Source of the DNA: Hydractinia symbiolongicarpus
Lineage: Eukaryota > Cnidaria > Hydrozoa > Anthoathecata > Hydractiniidae
NCBI RefSeq assembly: GCF_029227915.1
Contig: NC_079886.1
Coordinates: forward strand, 6,882,001 to 6,946,000
Direction: 5' to 3'
DNA length: 64,000 nt
In this document: positions 9,820 to 20,830 of the stretch, in pieces
How positions within the stretch are numbered: position 1 is the first letter of the stretch
Layout: each line of letters starts with the position of its first letter
Notes under the pieces: generated by a model
What the model saw: the letters and a program-made list of their open reading frames with translations, nothing else
What the model was told of the DNA's origin: nothing
Databases searched by the model: none
Program-made: the position numbers and the translations under genes

Positions 9820-11205
9820 AAGGTGACGGTATATATACCTTTAATGTATAAAAAAACAATTTTTTTTATCACCCATTTATTTAGCGTGATGTCATAGCAA
9901 TTTTTGCAGGTGAAAAGTTTCTGTATTTTAGATGAAGAGAGTGCAGAGCTAGACACATTTTGGAGTTTTAAGAAAAATTTTAGGAAGTTTGAGCAAAGAT
10001 AATTTTTTGGATCAAAATCTAGATAGCTAAGCATCATTTCCAGACAGATTTTTATTGTGGTTACCTTTCATTAGCTAATTATTCTTTTATTTTCACATTT
10101 TTTAGCACTCTTCCCCCTACGAATTAGGTTTGTTTTCACCCTGCGTAAATTTTAAAAATGGCGGATGTAGCATAAATATGATTCGTCAATTAAACAAAAT
10201 GTCAATCATCACTACGGCAACAAAGCTTAACCAAATCGCGGAATACTAAAGAAACGACGATCTTTCCAGTGGTGAAACTATATATTTATTTTCTGACGGG
10301 GAAAATTGACTTTATCCAAATAACTAACTTTTTCTATTGGTCTTTCACACCTTCAAATTGAATAGGAGTTACAAGTGAATGTTTTTAACACTATCATCCT
10401 TGTGAGTATAATTTCTCAAAATAATTCTTTTATATTTCCTTACTGAAAGAAATGACAATCTGGAAAAAAACCACCTCAAATCTTTCATTTCTAAAAATGT
10501 CAAGTTATTGTAAAACGGCTTTGTGTGTTTTAAAAAAAATTTTGCTTTAATTTCTATGGTATACTCAGTCACGTCTTTGTGAATAATAAAATTTAAAAGG
10601 ACAACCTTCTGAATATTCATCGCCTTGGAAGTGTGAAAGTATCGCCATTATCATGAGTATGCTTGAAAGGTGTGATATATTTAAAAACCTTAAATTTTTG
10701 CGTAGTGTTTTTTCCGTATACCATCTATTACATTTCAAATCTCTTTTACAAAACTACAGAAGCTCTACAAGGGGGAGTACTACTGTGCTGAAGCCAACGT
10801 GTTTATCTAAAGCGATTTTTTTATCCTTAAAAAAATCAGGGATTCTTTATATATTACATTTTAAAGACAAAAGTTTGAGATAAAAATGGCCTTTTAAAAA
10901 GTAGAATAAACCAAAAACAGCGACTAATTAAAAAATCGTTTTTGCATACATCTATATATCACAATTCTAAAGGACATCGAATGAGAGTTGGAAACGAAGT
11001 AGTTTTGTAAATAAAGTCACTTTTTAAGGCAGGGTGTGTTTGTCTCTGTACTTTTTACAAGTTAAAACGTTTCAAATTATTTTTATATTATTTTATAGGT
11101 ATTTAAAAATGCTTTTAGATGATGTATGAGTGAATAACTTTGGTTAACTATCACTGAAAAAATTGCGATTTTAAAAACTATACTAAAAAGGTATACTGTC
11201 ACCTT
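9820..11205. mobile_element. Candidate 1.4-kb TIR element
   Basis: The left end AAGGTGACGGTATA at 9820 is mirrored by GTATACTGTCACCTT ending at 11205. Weaker inverted similarity continues inwards for about 40 bases (A/T runs around AATTTTTT). The flanks are TTTAA on the left and AAACTT on the right, so a target duplication is not secure. The interior holds no recognisable transposase. Confidence 0.4.
10342..10639. mobile_element. Candidate 298-base MITE nested in the 9820-11205 element
   Basis: The terminal inverted repeat is CTTTCACACCTTCAA at 10342-10356 against TTGGAAGTGTGAAAG at 10625-10639, with two mismatches in 15. The interior is AT-rich and non-coding. No convincing target duplication is visible. 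Confidence 0.35.
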
Positions 11206-12429
11206 AAACTTACGTTCATTGATGTACGCTTTTTCTATGGATCCATCTTAATAAAAAATACTATGTTCAGATAAACATGACGTGGATTATCTTTTCTTAG
11301 TTAGCTAGATCTTTTATTCGCAGTTTTTCATTTACCTCGCAGCAGTGGTAAACTTCGCCTTGCCTCATTTTGATAAATTTGAGGAGGTTCACTTTATGAA
11401 CTCAAATGCTTTTACGTAGACAAGTCAAAGTGGCTTAAAAATAGTATAGAATGGATTCCCACCATGACGTTTTATTTGTTCACTTTTCAGCGGTAAGGTA
11501 TTTGGCTCTGGCATTTGCCTGGCAGAAAAGATGCTAGGATTCGGTGAAGAGAGTTTTTTACCTGTGGATATCTTTTCACAGAAACATCGTTTGAGGTTTT
11601 AAACTATTATCAAGCGTAGATTTAATGCCTTCTATATTTTTAAAATTCATTTAATGGCCTAACAATGCCTTTGTGTGATGAAATGGACTGATAATTACTT
11701 TGCTTCACTGCTATTTTTACCAATAAGGGCAATTATCCCGTTTTAAGAAAATTGGTATATATCATTAGTATCATCATAATAATATAAACCAAGAATATTT
11801 TCGCACATTTTCTTTTAAAAAATTAATTAGCAAAAAAAGAGCAATTTTAAGCAATTAACTAAAATTAAAAGAAGAAATAGGAGTCTGTATAACTTATTCA
11901 AGTTTACCAAAACCAACACAAGCAGATGGAAGTTTAAACTAAATAAATTTTATTTAGTTGACCAAACAGGTTGTTTTGAGAAAGGCGTGGACATATCGTT
12001 TTAAGTTTAGCACTAGATTGTATAACTTATTATATTTTGTATTCTCAACTTTCTAGTCTCAAAACTGTACAACTTGAACTCATATATACTATATAACCAG
12101 GAATGCCTTTTTTTTCCAGTTAAGGAGTTTCTTATTTTTTTCGTCACATTCAGCCTTAATTTTCTTGTTTTTGTTTTATGCTTTAAGTATAAAGAATTCT
12201 TTACAAACTTTCATGATGACCCCAAATTTAATTTGTGCAAAACCACAACCAATATAAGCTATTGTCAACATCCTTATTTTTAACATTGCTTTCTGAAAAA
12301 ACTGAGTGTTTTACATGATTAGTAAATCGCACTACAACATTTTCTTAAGATTTTTATTTTCCTTAAAGTGTAGAAATAAAGAAGTACATTAAATTGAAAG
12401 TAAAACATGTCTACAAATATACAAGTGGA

Positions 12430-12680
12430 CATTTAAAAATACGTTATTATAGAAAGGCTTCGTAAGTATATAGAGAACAATGCTAGCAACAATGCTAGAA
12501 CAATGGTAGCCATGGATAAATCCTTAAAGGAATTTAAAACTCCAGCTGATGAAGATGGGCTGCATGTTTTTTATGAGCAACTGAAATTTTAAATATTAGG
12601 CTGTGATATGCTTATGCGAAAAACACAAGCATGCTTAGAGTATGCTAGGTACAGTCGTTATGTTCCTAATTTTCAGAAAA
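12430..12680 (+). pseudogene. Decayed open reading frame of unknown origin
   Basis: One frame keeps plausible protein-like composition for about 75 codons (for example RLRKYIENNASNN, then KSLKEFKTPADEDGLHVFY, then CDMLMRKTQACLEYARYSR). It is interrupted by a TAA after the codons for EQLKF and by another stop just before the segment starts. I do not recognise the family. It could be a transposase or gene fragment. Confidence 0.3.
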
Positions 12681-13985
12681 TTTCGTCACATTCTGTTTGT
12701 CATGTTTTACTGACTGTAGGCTTGCCAAAGAGAAGTATTTGGAAAAAGAGTTCTGCATAAAACATTAGTCCATGACATTATTGGTTACCTTTACTTTAGC
12801 TGCCATTTTTGTTAAAGTATTAAAAAACCTCTCCTAAATTGTTTAACAAAGAGTCACTTTAGAGGTTTTTAATTGTGTAACCAAAATTCTTGTAGGAGTG
12901 ACATTATTTGATATCATTCTTAAAACTATAATGTTGGAAGTACAGTAGTTGTAATCAAAGTTTTCACTTTAAAGACAAACTGTAATGTAATTTTTTATAA
13001 GATTATCAATTTCTTGCCAGAGTGTTAATTATTCTTATTTCTTTGTTGTTCTAAACAATAGTTCCATTATTTTTAACCTAAAATCTCATTCTGATATCCT
13101 TATAAAGTATACTCTTATAAAAGAAAAAGTGTGTAACGCTTCAAATGCTGAATCCCGGAATAAAGGTGTTAAAAACGCAAGACACATCATATAATATATT
13201 TCATATAAAATTTTATATTGATGAATTTATTATCAGGCCTTTCCAGGAAAATTTTAATACGTGTGTGCCAAAAAGCACGCCTCAAGTATTTTAGGTGTGT
13301 TTTTGGGTGTGCTGCACTGGTTAACTTCTTATAAAATTTGTCATTTTGCAGGTGCTATTAATAGCACGCCTAAGCCATTTTGTGTGTGTTAGGAGGTGTG
13401 CGCGTGCTATTGCACGCCTCTCCTGAAAATCATATATCATATACTTAAATTAACTTTATTATTTGATATTAAGCAAAAAGTACTTTTTAAATACATAAGG
13501 CATTGTCATATATTAAGTATTCCCTATCATATGAAAATGTTAATGTTTTCACCCCTGTTTTAGTTTTAATCTAGATCAAATCTTGAAATTTTTTCCATTA
13601 ATGCCAACCATGGTTGTGCTTCAGAGACTATATTTAGGCAAATAGTTCGCCTAAAAATTTTCTTGATATGTCACTGTTTTCCCTGCCTTTTTGGTTTTAC
13701 AAAGATTTGACACATCCAGTTGTCATTAAGACTGCCTGGGGGTAAAATATGTATTTAAAGTAGAGGACGCTGTGCTGTAGTGTGGTTTTTATCTTATGCT
13801 ATACATTATTCTTATGTATATAGAGATAACGTTTAATTAAAACCTAATTCATGCAAAATTTGATGGCAATATGAAATCCTCATACCATGTAAGTTTTTGT
13901 TTTGTTTTTTAAGTTTTTAATAATGCTTTGATAAAATATTAGAACTTATGTGTTATATGTAAAATTCTTATTTTTTTTTTTTTAG

Positions 13986-16900
13986 GCAGGAGACAGTGAT
14001 ACAAGGTTTGTATTTTTAATCCTTATTGATTTTGAAGGCTATTTTCACTTTCATTTTATGTGGAAGAGACTGGAAAGAAACAGAAAAGCATCCGAACATG
14101 CATACCTAAAATGTTTATGTCACTGCACAGAAAATTTCTTATCTTGTCCTGGCAAAGTAAATTGAGTTCAACTTTTTCTTTGTGTTGTGTACAGAAACGA
14201 CAAGTAGAAAATTAGTTAGCCAATCAGAATATTTCATTTCGTGAGAATTGCGCAAAGTGTATTTACTATCTGTGTTAAAATGTGCGCAATATTATAAAGT
14301 GGAAATTACTAGCAGAAAAAGTTCTGTTCTGTTTCTGTCCATTTCGTTTCGTTCCCCAGAAAACATTTTGAAGTGGAAAATAGGCTTTAATCATTTGACA
14401 GTTTCAAATTTATATATGGTTTTCATCTTTATGTTTGACCTGATGAGTATTTACAAAAAGCTTCATATTTTATTGTACATTTAATGTTCTTAATAAAATG
14501 TTACTATGCCGAACAATTTTTCTATAATATGTGTTCAAAATAGCGGAGAATTGTAAGTATTCTAGTTAAGTTTTAGGAAATGAATAGTATATATAAGATA
14601 TTAGTTTTAAATTACTGTACAGAGTGCTCTTTTGTATAACCAGAGCTAAAATATATAATGGGTGAAAAGAAAAACTGTCATAAGCTCAATAAGCTAAATA
14701 AAAATATACTTTTATGTATATAAAGGTGAACATGGCAAAACTTTTGTTCGGAAATGGTTTATTTAACTACAAAAAAAATACAAAAAATAAAAGAAAAAAG
14801 TATAAATTTAAATAAAAAAATGCCCTCTTTTTCATCTTCTTTTTCAAAAATGATAGGTAATTACCTATCTTTACTGTGGTAGTCACATTTCTCATGGCTA
14901 AAAATGTCAAAATAATAAAAGTCAAAAAATTAAAAAATGTACAAGCCAATCTGTTTACAAAAAGAGTTATAAAAAAATTTCAATACAATAATAAAAAAAT
15001 TTGCCCCGAAATGACAAAGTTGAACTAATATGGCTTTTTTTTCTTGGTACCATAATTAATTATATATCTGTTTCTTTTGTTCAAAAATATACATGTATAA
15101 GGGTTAGCAACAACTCTTCTAAAATTCAGGGTATATTACCAACAACTTTTTAAAGTATATCTTCTCCTGGGACCACTTCAAAGTATTTTTATTGTATTTC
15201 GGTTGACTGTGTAAAATGCTATGGATCTTTATTGTCAGCTTTGCTATTAACACCACAAGTCTTCTTAATTTATAACTTAAAATATTGCTCCAGTCTGCAT
15301 TATCCTGTCAAAACATTTCTAAATCATTAGATTTGTTTAAGTAGCCACTGTGGGATAGGATTTTCCCTTTTTAAAACAGAAATTTTCTAATTTTACGGGG
15401 TGTTTATATTTAGTGAACCACCGAAGAAGGTGATTAAATTTCGTAACTATGCCCCGAAAGATGATCAACTGAAAACGAAGAAATTGGAGAAAATAAAGCC
15501 AAAAGATGGTATCAAAACTGCTTCTTTTTTAAACTATTTTGTCTTGTGCATAATATACAAATAATGAATTTAATTTTCTATTTTTTTGTTGTTGTAGTCT
15601 CAGAAGAGCTTACTGAGCATCTGAAAAAAGCAAAACCTGAAAAAATTGAGGAAGTGGTTAGTATATCTTTGTTTGGACAGTCGATTTAAACTGTATTCTT
15701 AAGTCCGAAGAGTTATAGTTATGAGGAATGTCGAGTAGATATAGAGTGTGTACCTGAGCTGCCGAACAAAACTGAGAATCATATTGATGAGCAAAGTAGA
15801 TCTTCTTATATAATATATAATATAACTTACACGGATTATACTCACCGTCATGATTGGAGCATTCTCTGTTGAGAATGAAAAATATATACAGATGTGCCAT
15901 GAAAGATATTCATCTTTGAAAAATGAAAATAATTGAGTTAGTATGATTTCTTACACTTTGTTATCAGGAGAAGTGCTACAATTGAAATTAACCCAAGAAT
16001 AGAGACTGTATAATGAGGATTTTTTCTGATGCCTTATTTTCCTCTTTTTTTAGGATTTAACAACTCTTGCACCAAGAAAACCAGATTGGTAAGTTATAGG
16101 TTGTATAACTTAAATATTGGAAATAAACCGAAAGATTTTTATTTTTTACAAAGATGTCATCAAATTGGCATCTTTTCAGTTAATGAAACTACCGAGTAAA
16201 ACCAGATCGGATAAACAGTGATTTGTATTGTTTAACTTTTATATTTTTATTGTTAATGTTAAATTACACTGCCCTTCCCCCATCATATCGTAAAAATAAA
16301 TAGAGCTATCCCTTTCAGTGCGGAAGGTCATTAGAAAAGAGAATATAAATTGTGAATCGTTCCTTAGTGTAAATTGACCCTTAGTGTGAATCTTTCCTTT
16401 CTGATTACTATTCAGTATGGTTGACATTTTTGGCGATTGTGTAGTTGGTTGGTTGCTATACTTGCATGATCTACGGTCTACTTTGCGGTACCCTAGAGAG
16501 GCTTACTGCGTTAATAATCACAATAAATCTTTTTTTAGGGATTTGAAGAGGGACATAGCGAAGAAATTAGAGAAATTAGAAAAACGAACACAAAAGGCTA
16601 TTGTCGACCTAATACGTAAGTGAAAACTGTTTTTACATACACCTCTACGATAATTCAATTGTACATGCGTTCCTATGGCTCTCCATCGTTTTACAATATC
16701 CGATATTGTAAAATCAAGGAGGTAACAAGCATTTTTTTATAAGAGTTTGTTAGAGCGTGTTTTTTTCAGTTTTCAATTTTTTCCAGATTTTCAGGAAACG
16801 TTAACAATAATAAGATACAACTTATGTGTACTTTTCATTATAAACAAAACGCGGCAAGAAAAGTTATCACGAAAGAACGTGTTTTCTCCTTATAAAAGCG

Positions 16901-19900
16901 TGATGTTTAACTCCTCCGATTGTAGAGTAAGCTCCGATGAAGTGTTAATTTTCCCGAATTATCGTAAAAGTGTATTGCCATGTAGCCTTCGATGCTAAAA
17001 AAATGGGATGCCATTTCACGACTTGTAACCTTTGTTTCTTCAAACTTTAAATACTGCATATTAAGCGAGAACTGAAAGTTAATTAATTCAAAAACCTTAG
17101 GTATGTTGAATTCGAAAAGGACTAGCCAAGTTTTCAGGGTAAATAAAAGATGTATTAATATTAAAAACATATTTTTCAAGGAGATAAAAAATAAGTAAAT
17201 TTATAGTAATGAAACAAATCGAAGGAAAGAGTGATATTAGGTTGTTAAGGGTTAAAATAACTATTAAATACGTGAGTGAAAAACAACAACGCTTTTTAAC
17301 GCACTAGGAGCGTATATGCTTAACCGCTGAAATACTTTAACAGTTTTTGGTTTTAAAATGGTGTTTTTATTGAAATGAGGTACGATAAATCTAATACTTT
17401 CAGGTGTACCTCTGTGGTGGTCAAAATTTTGTTGTTAAGTATAAATTAGTCCATTTTGGTTATCAATTTGAACAGTAAAATCATAAGGATTTCATTCGTT
17501 TCCAGTACTTTTGTACTTACAATGATTAAGGTTGTTCTGGGCTTTTTATAATTCTTCAGTTCTAAAGTGTATCAGAGGGGTGCGCTTTATGGAGAGGTAT
17601 GCTGCTTTTAAATTGGATAACCTCGTTCCGGGGCCTTATCCGAGACATCATTATAAAAAATTTGGGAAAAACCCTCGGAACAAGGTTAGGAAGTTACATA
17701 CAGGACACTAAAAGTATTTTAAAATTTAGAGAAATATAATGACTCGTTAAAAAGCAATTCTAATTGCTATAAACTTTTGTTATTGGATATTAAAAATCTG
17801 TGTTCATTAAAATGTTGATTATTTCCCGTGTGCGGAAGCGATCGTTCGTGTAATTATTTTAATTAAACGAAGCTTAACAGCGCTTTTTTTATTCCCTGCT
17901 TCTACCATCCCGTTTTTCAAATTGATTATCTAACACTATATCATGTCTGTTATTTGTATTCTTTTGGAAAGCTTTTGGTTAACTTCCACTTTTAGTTTAA
18001 TAGCGTCTCTTTCTACTTACGTGTGTGCTATTTTTAATTTTTTCACGACGTCAGATAAGTCTGTCAGTAGTCTTTTGTAATGATATAATTTATTGTCTTG
18101 ACGTCAATCGAAAAGTGGTTGTGTGCAGCTTTTAGCGGCATGAAGACTGAAATGTTTTAAAATGGCCGGACAAAATTTTGTTTAAAAAAATGAAAAATGA
18201 AATTAATGCTACCATAATGAGAAGTGAGGTGCGTAGAGAATGTTATGTTGTTCTTTTTCACGTTCACCGCATTACAATGTCTTTGTGCAAAAGATTACAA
18301 GATTTTTAACAAGGTTTTTTTAAAAAAATCATTCTGCTAATAATTGTAAACTTAAACTCTCGATATTAGAGTGCGAGCAGTCCCGTGTAACTATTTTTAT
18401 TTCTTAGATGCTTATAAGATTTTATAAGATTGACAGGTGAATGATAGGGGAAGGTCAAAACATTAACGTTTGGCTACAAAGAAACACGCACCAAATTTAT
18501 TTTATCACTATATTTTTTCTTTTTGTACACATTCTGTTTACTTCACGCTACTCCTATATAAACAAACTGAAGTGCAAGAGTGTTCAAAGAAGTGTGATAT
18601 GTTACTACTAAACTATAAAGTGCTTCACGCAAAGTTATTTATTTTTTGTTTTTTGTTTTTCTTCTAAAATAGTTAGTGCATCTGCTTTTTGTTATGCAAA
18701 TATCGCAGCTCGTCAGCCATTTACATCAGGTCCATTTATATCAGGTCCATTTTGCCAGGTCCAATTTCATGCCATTTGCCGATTTGAATGCTATCAGAAA
18801 TTTTCTTTATTTTTGGCCTTCGAGTTTGTTCTTTTCGGAGTTCATCAACTTTTGCGCTACCTTTCGCTCGTGGCCGCTTGGGCTGGGTCGATTGGTGTTG
18901 AGTTGCGATTCTCTCTTCGAGCGTCCTTTTCTTGTCTGAGGCTGTGTGTATTTCGTGTCGAAGTTAAAGTAGTCGTATTCGTCGAAATATTTCTCCATTG
19001 CCGTATTTGCCGTAAACAGATTCTGTCTTCTTACTTGAACTTTCATATTTTTTCTGCAAAACTTTCCCTACCATTAACTGTTTAAACTTTGCGTTGTTTT
19101 GTTTTTATTCAGCGATATAAAAATACACCAATGTTTACATTAATGATTAATCTCATTGGACGATCATCAATTAACAATGTGATTGGTTAACAAATTTTAT
19201 TCTCGAATCTTCATTGGTTGTGTTTATAATTTGTTGTAATAAATTATAGCGTCATTCAAGCAGCTGTGTTTATATACATTCTTTAGAGACACGGCCAGCT
19301 GAAATGAGCAAATAGAGCCGTTGTTTCTAAAAACGTGTGCAAAATAATTTGCAAAGTTTGCAGTGAAAAAAACAAACTCAATACTGTCACATGCTATCAC
19401 AAAAAAATTAAAATCGATAGATGCTTTTTGCCATAAACACTAACAAAAAATTTACGCCTTTTTCCAGCTTAATTTGTAACCTAGGTTTTAAACATCAAAG
19501 AGGATCATTACCAGACCTTTTAGAAATATCATTCTTTTGATGTCATTACTATAACCACACGAAAAAACCAAAATCATTACACTTCTTCTTCTGTCGTAAT
19601 TACGACGCCGAAAGTATTCGCATTTTCCGTCGTTTTGGTTTCACTATGGTTTTATGATTCGCTACTAAGCAGTAGGCTTTTCATCTCTTGATTGATCAAA
19701 TCATTTGTTTCAATTTCTACTAGAAAATGTTTAATTAGAAATCATTAGAATGCCAAAATTATGACAAGATTATTCGCTTCTGCCAATTCCACCCCGATAC
19801 TATCTTAGACCTCTAAATAAAGGGTTGGTTTTTTTTTATTAAAATGAGTGTAGAAAAAAAGGTATTTTAGGCCATAATGTTCTTAATTGGATTTTTATTT

Positions 19901-20239
19901 CTATATTACATGTTTTTCTTTATAAAAAATTGGTGTCTATAACTACTGCATCCCACGTATCTATATTATAATACCCGTATACGTCTGTCCGTGCGTCTGT
20001 CTGTCACGCAAAATGGTAGCTTAGCTGCGCAAGTAGCGACACGCACGCAATATGCGGTATAACAAGGACGGGCTAACCCGTGGATTTTTCCACGGGCTAA
20101 CGACTAGTTTAAATATATTGTTTAACGCTGAGAAATTGCTTGCAGTTTGTTGAAATTATGATATTTTGTTGCAGGAGAGCGATTGACACCTGAAGACGAT
20201 TTAGCGTCAGCGGTCAATGCAGTCACTGAAAACGGATAA
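13986..20239 (+). CDS. CCDC12: CCDC12-like spliceosome-associated protein (3' six exons)
   Basis: Six exons with canonical AG/GT borders join in frame: 13986-14005 (20 nt), 15414-15508, 15598-15656, 16054-16088, 16539-16615 and 20175-20239 (TAA). They encode 116 residues that match the human CCDC12 C-terminal two thirds. The matches are FRNYAPKDDQL (human LRNYVPEDEDL), DLTTLAPRKPDWDLKRD (human DLANLAPRKPDWDLKRD), a basic helix KKLEKLEKRTQKAIVDLIRE, and the ending DLASAVNAV. CCDC12 is a small nuclear protein (cwf18 family) found in spliceosomes around catalytic activation. Exon phases run 0, 2, 1, 0, 2, 1 without conflict. The N-terminal exon (roughly 45 residues, expected to be charged coiled coil) was not found. 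The last intron is about 3.6 kb and contains the antisense NUPR1-like gene, a MITE and a Helitron end. Confidence 0.9.
16640..16972 (-). mobile_element. Intact copy of the TA-flanked MITE
   Basis: This 333-base element has terminal repeats CACCTCTACGATAATTC (left) and the complement of CACTTTTACGATAATTC (right), flanked by TA at 16638-16639 and 16973-16974. It aligns in reverse orientation to 5744-7118 but lacks the two blocks inserted there. It sits in the last CCDC12 intron, just after the exon ending at 16615. Confidence 0.75.
17619..17687. repeat. Short foldback repeat
   Basis: AACCTCGTTCCGGGG at 17619-17633 is mirrored by CCCTCGGAACAAGGTT at 17672-17687, leaving a loop of under 40 bases. 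It is probably the remnant of a small foldback element inside the CCDC12 intron. Confidence 0.4.
18807..18998 (-). CDS. NUPR1: NUPR1-like (p8) small nuclear stress protein, intronless
   Basis: The open frame runs 18807-19046. I place the start at the internal ATG at 18998, giving 63 residues, because MEKYFDEYDYFNFD there matches the FDEYEHYNFD-type start of insect homologues, while the 16 residues before it look like untranslated leader. The second half is the diagnostic NUPR1 segment: a basic stretch RKGRSKRES, then NTNRPSPSGHERK (human NTNRPSPGGHERK) and a C-terminal KLMNSEKNK (human KLQNSERKK). NUPR1 proteins are small, basic and intrinsically disordered chromatin-associated factors induced by stress. 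The gene lies antisense within the last intron of CCDC12 and has no intron of its own. The match is by eye but very specific. Confidence 0.85.
   Translation of the reverse strand: MEKYFDEYDYFNFDTKYTQPQTRKGRSKRESQLNTNRPSPSGHERKVAQKLMNSEKNKLEGQK
19155..19217 (-). promoter_or_regulatory. Three CCAAT boxes upstream of the NUPR1-like gene
   Basis: ATTGG occurs at 19155-19159, 19182-19186 and 19213-19217, that is CCAAT on the minus strand, 157 to 219 bases upstream of the proposed start at 18998. The spacing is about 27 and 31 bases, close to three helical turns. NF-Y is the usual CCAAT binder. The promoter role is inferred from position and clustering. Confidence 0.45.
19960..20107 (+). mobile_element. 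Non-autonomous Helitron-like element, complete ends
   Basis: The 148-base element begins TCTATATTATAATACCCGTA and ends with a hairpin (CCCGTGGA-TTTT-TCCACGGG) followed about 8 bases later by CTAG. It is inserted between A (19959) and T (20108). A 5' TC, a 3' hairpin, a CTRR terminus and insertion between A and T with no target duplication together define Helitrons. Related copies or ends occur at 25209-25212, 46081-46130, 50670-50770, 61654-61794 and 61795-61914. Confidence 0.7.
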
Positions 20240-20830
20240 GCAGAAAATTGGAATTATATGCTTAAAGAGTCAAGATTTTGGAAAGAAAATGGTTTACGTT
20301 GGTTCTAATGTCGTGCAAAATAATACGGCGAAAAAAATTCAACTTGGTGGCTGTACCAGACTAAAGGTTTTGGTGTGTACAAAATATAAATATCTATGTA
20401 ATTCTATGCTCGACAAAAATATTTGTCTTAAAATATATACATTTTAAAGTGTGTTTTTATAAATGTGTTTTTATTTTATCTACAAGGTTGTGTTTGTGTG
20501 TCAGCGTGTCATGTCCACTTATTTTTGTCCGTTCTGAGTAACTCAAACTTTATCTTAGATTTATGTTGCTGCTTTAAGGTTAATTTATCAAGTTTCATTG
20601 CATCCAAGGGCGTTTTCTTTTTTAGAAATATATTAGAATGGTTTTTATGGCCATATGCGATATGCGATAATGTAACCCATTAAAGCAACCCAAAAAGTGA
20701 CTTTTGCAATCGTTTTGGTGTAACGTTGATGATGCTATGTGAGCAGCTTCAGTCATTTTTCATGACGAATTCAGGAACATTGTTCTAATTCCTGTTTGAC
20801 ATATCATTAGGTAAATGAATTCGTTAACTT
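20240..20830. other. Spacer between convergent genes
   Basis: This holds the 3' UTR of CCDC12 (plus) and, further on, the 3' UTR of the acidic secreted-protein gene (minus). I see no separate gene. Confidence 0.5.

Larger units (their letters stand above)
9780..13985. other. Region between the LINE and the first identified CCDC12 exon
   Basis: No intact gene. It contains a TIR pair at 9820 and 11205 with a smaller TIR pair nested inside (10342-10639), a decayed open frame at about 12430-12680, and a palindromic GC-richer patch at 13260-13425. The missing first coding exon of CCDC12 (about 45 residues) should lie here or further upstream, but I could not identify it with confidence. Confidence 0.45.

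Noticed and set aside
13862-13888. ATGAAATCCTCATACCAT followed by GTAAGT, considered as CCDC12 exon 1
   Set aside because: The donor and phase fit, but the peptide lacks the charged coiled-coil start expected of CCDC12 and does not resemble it.
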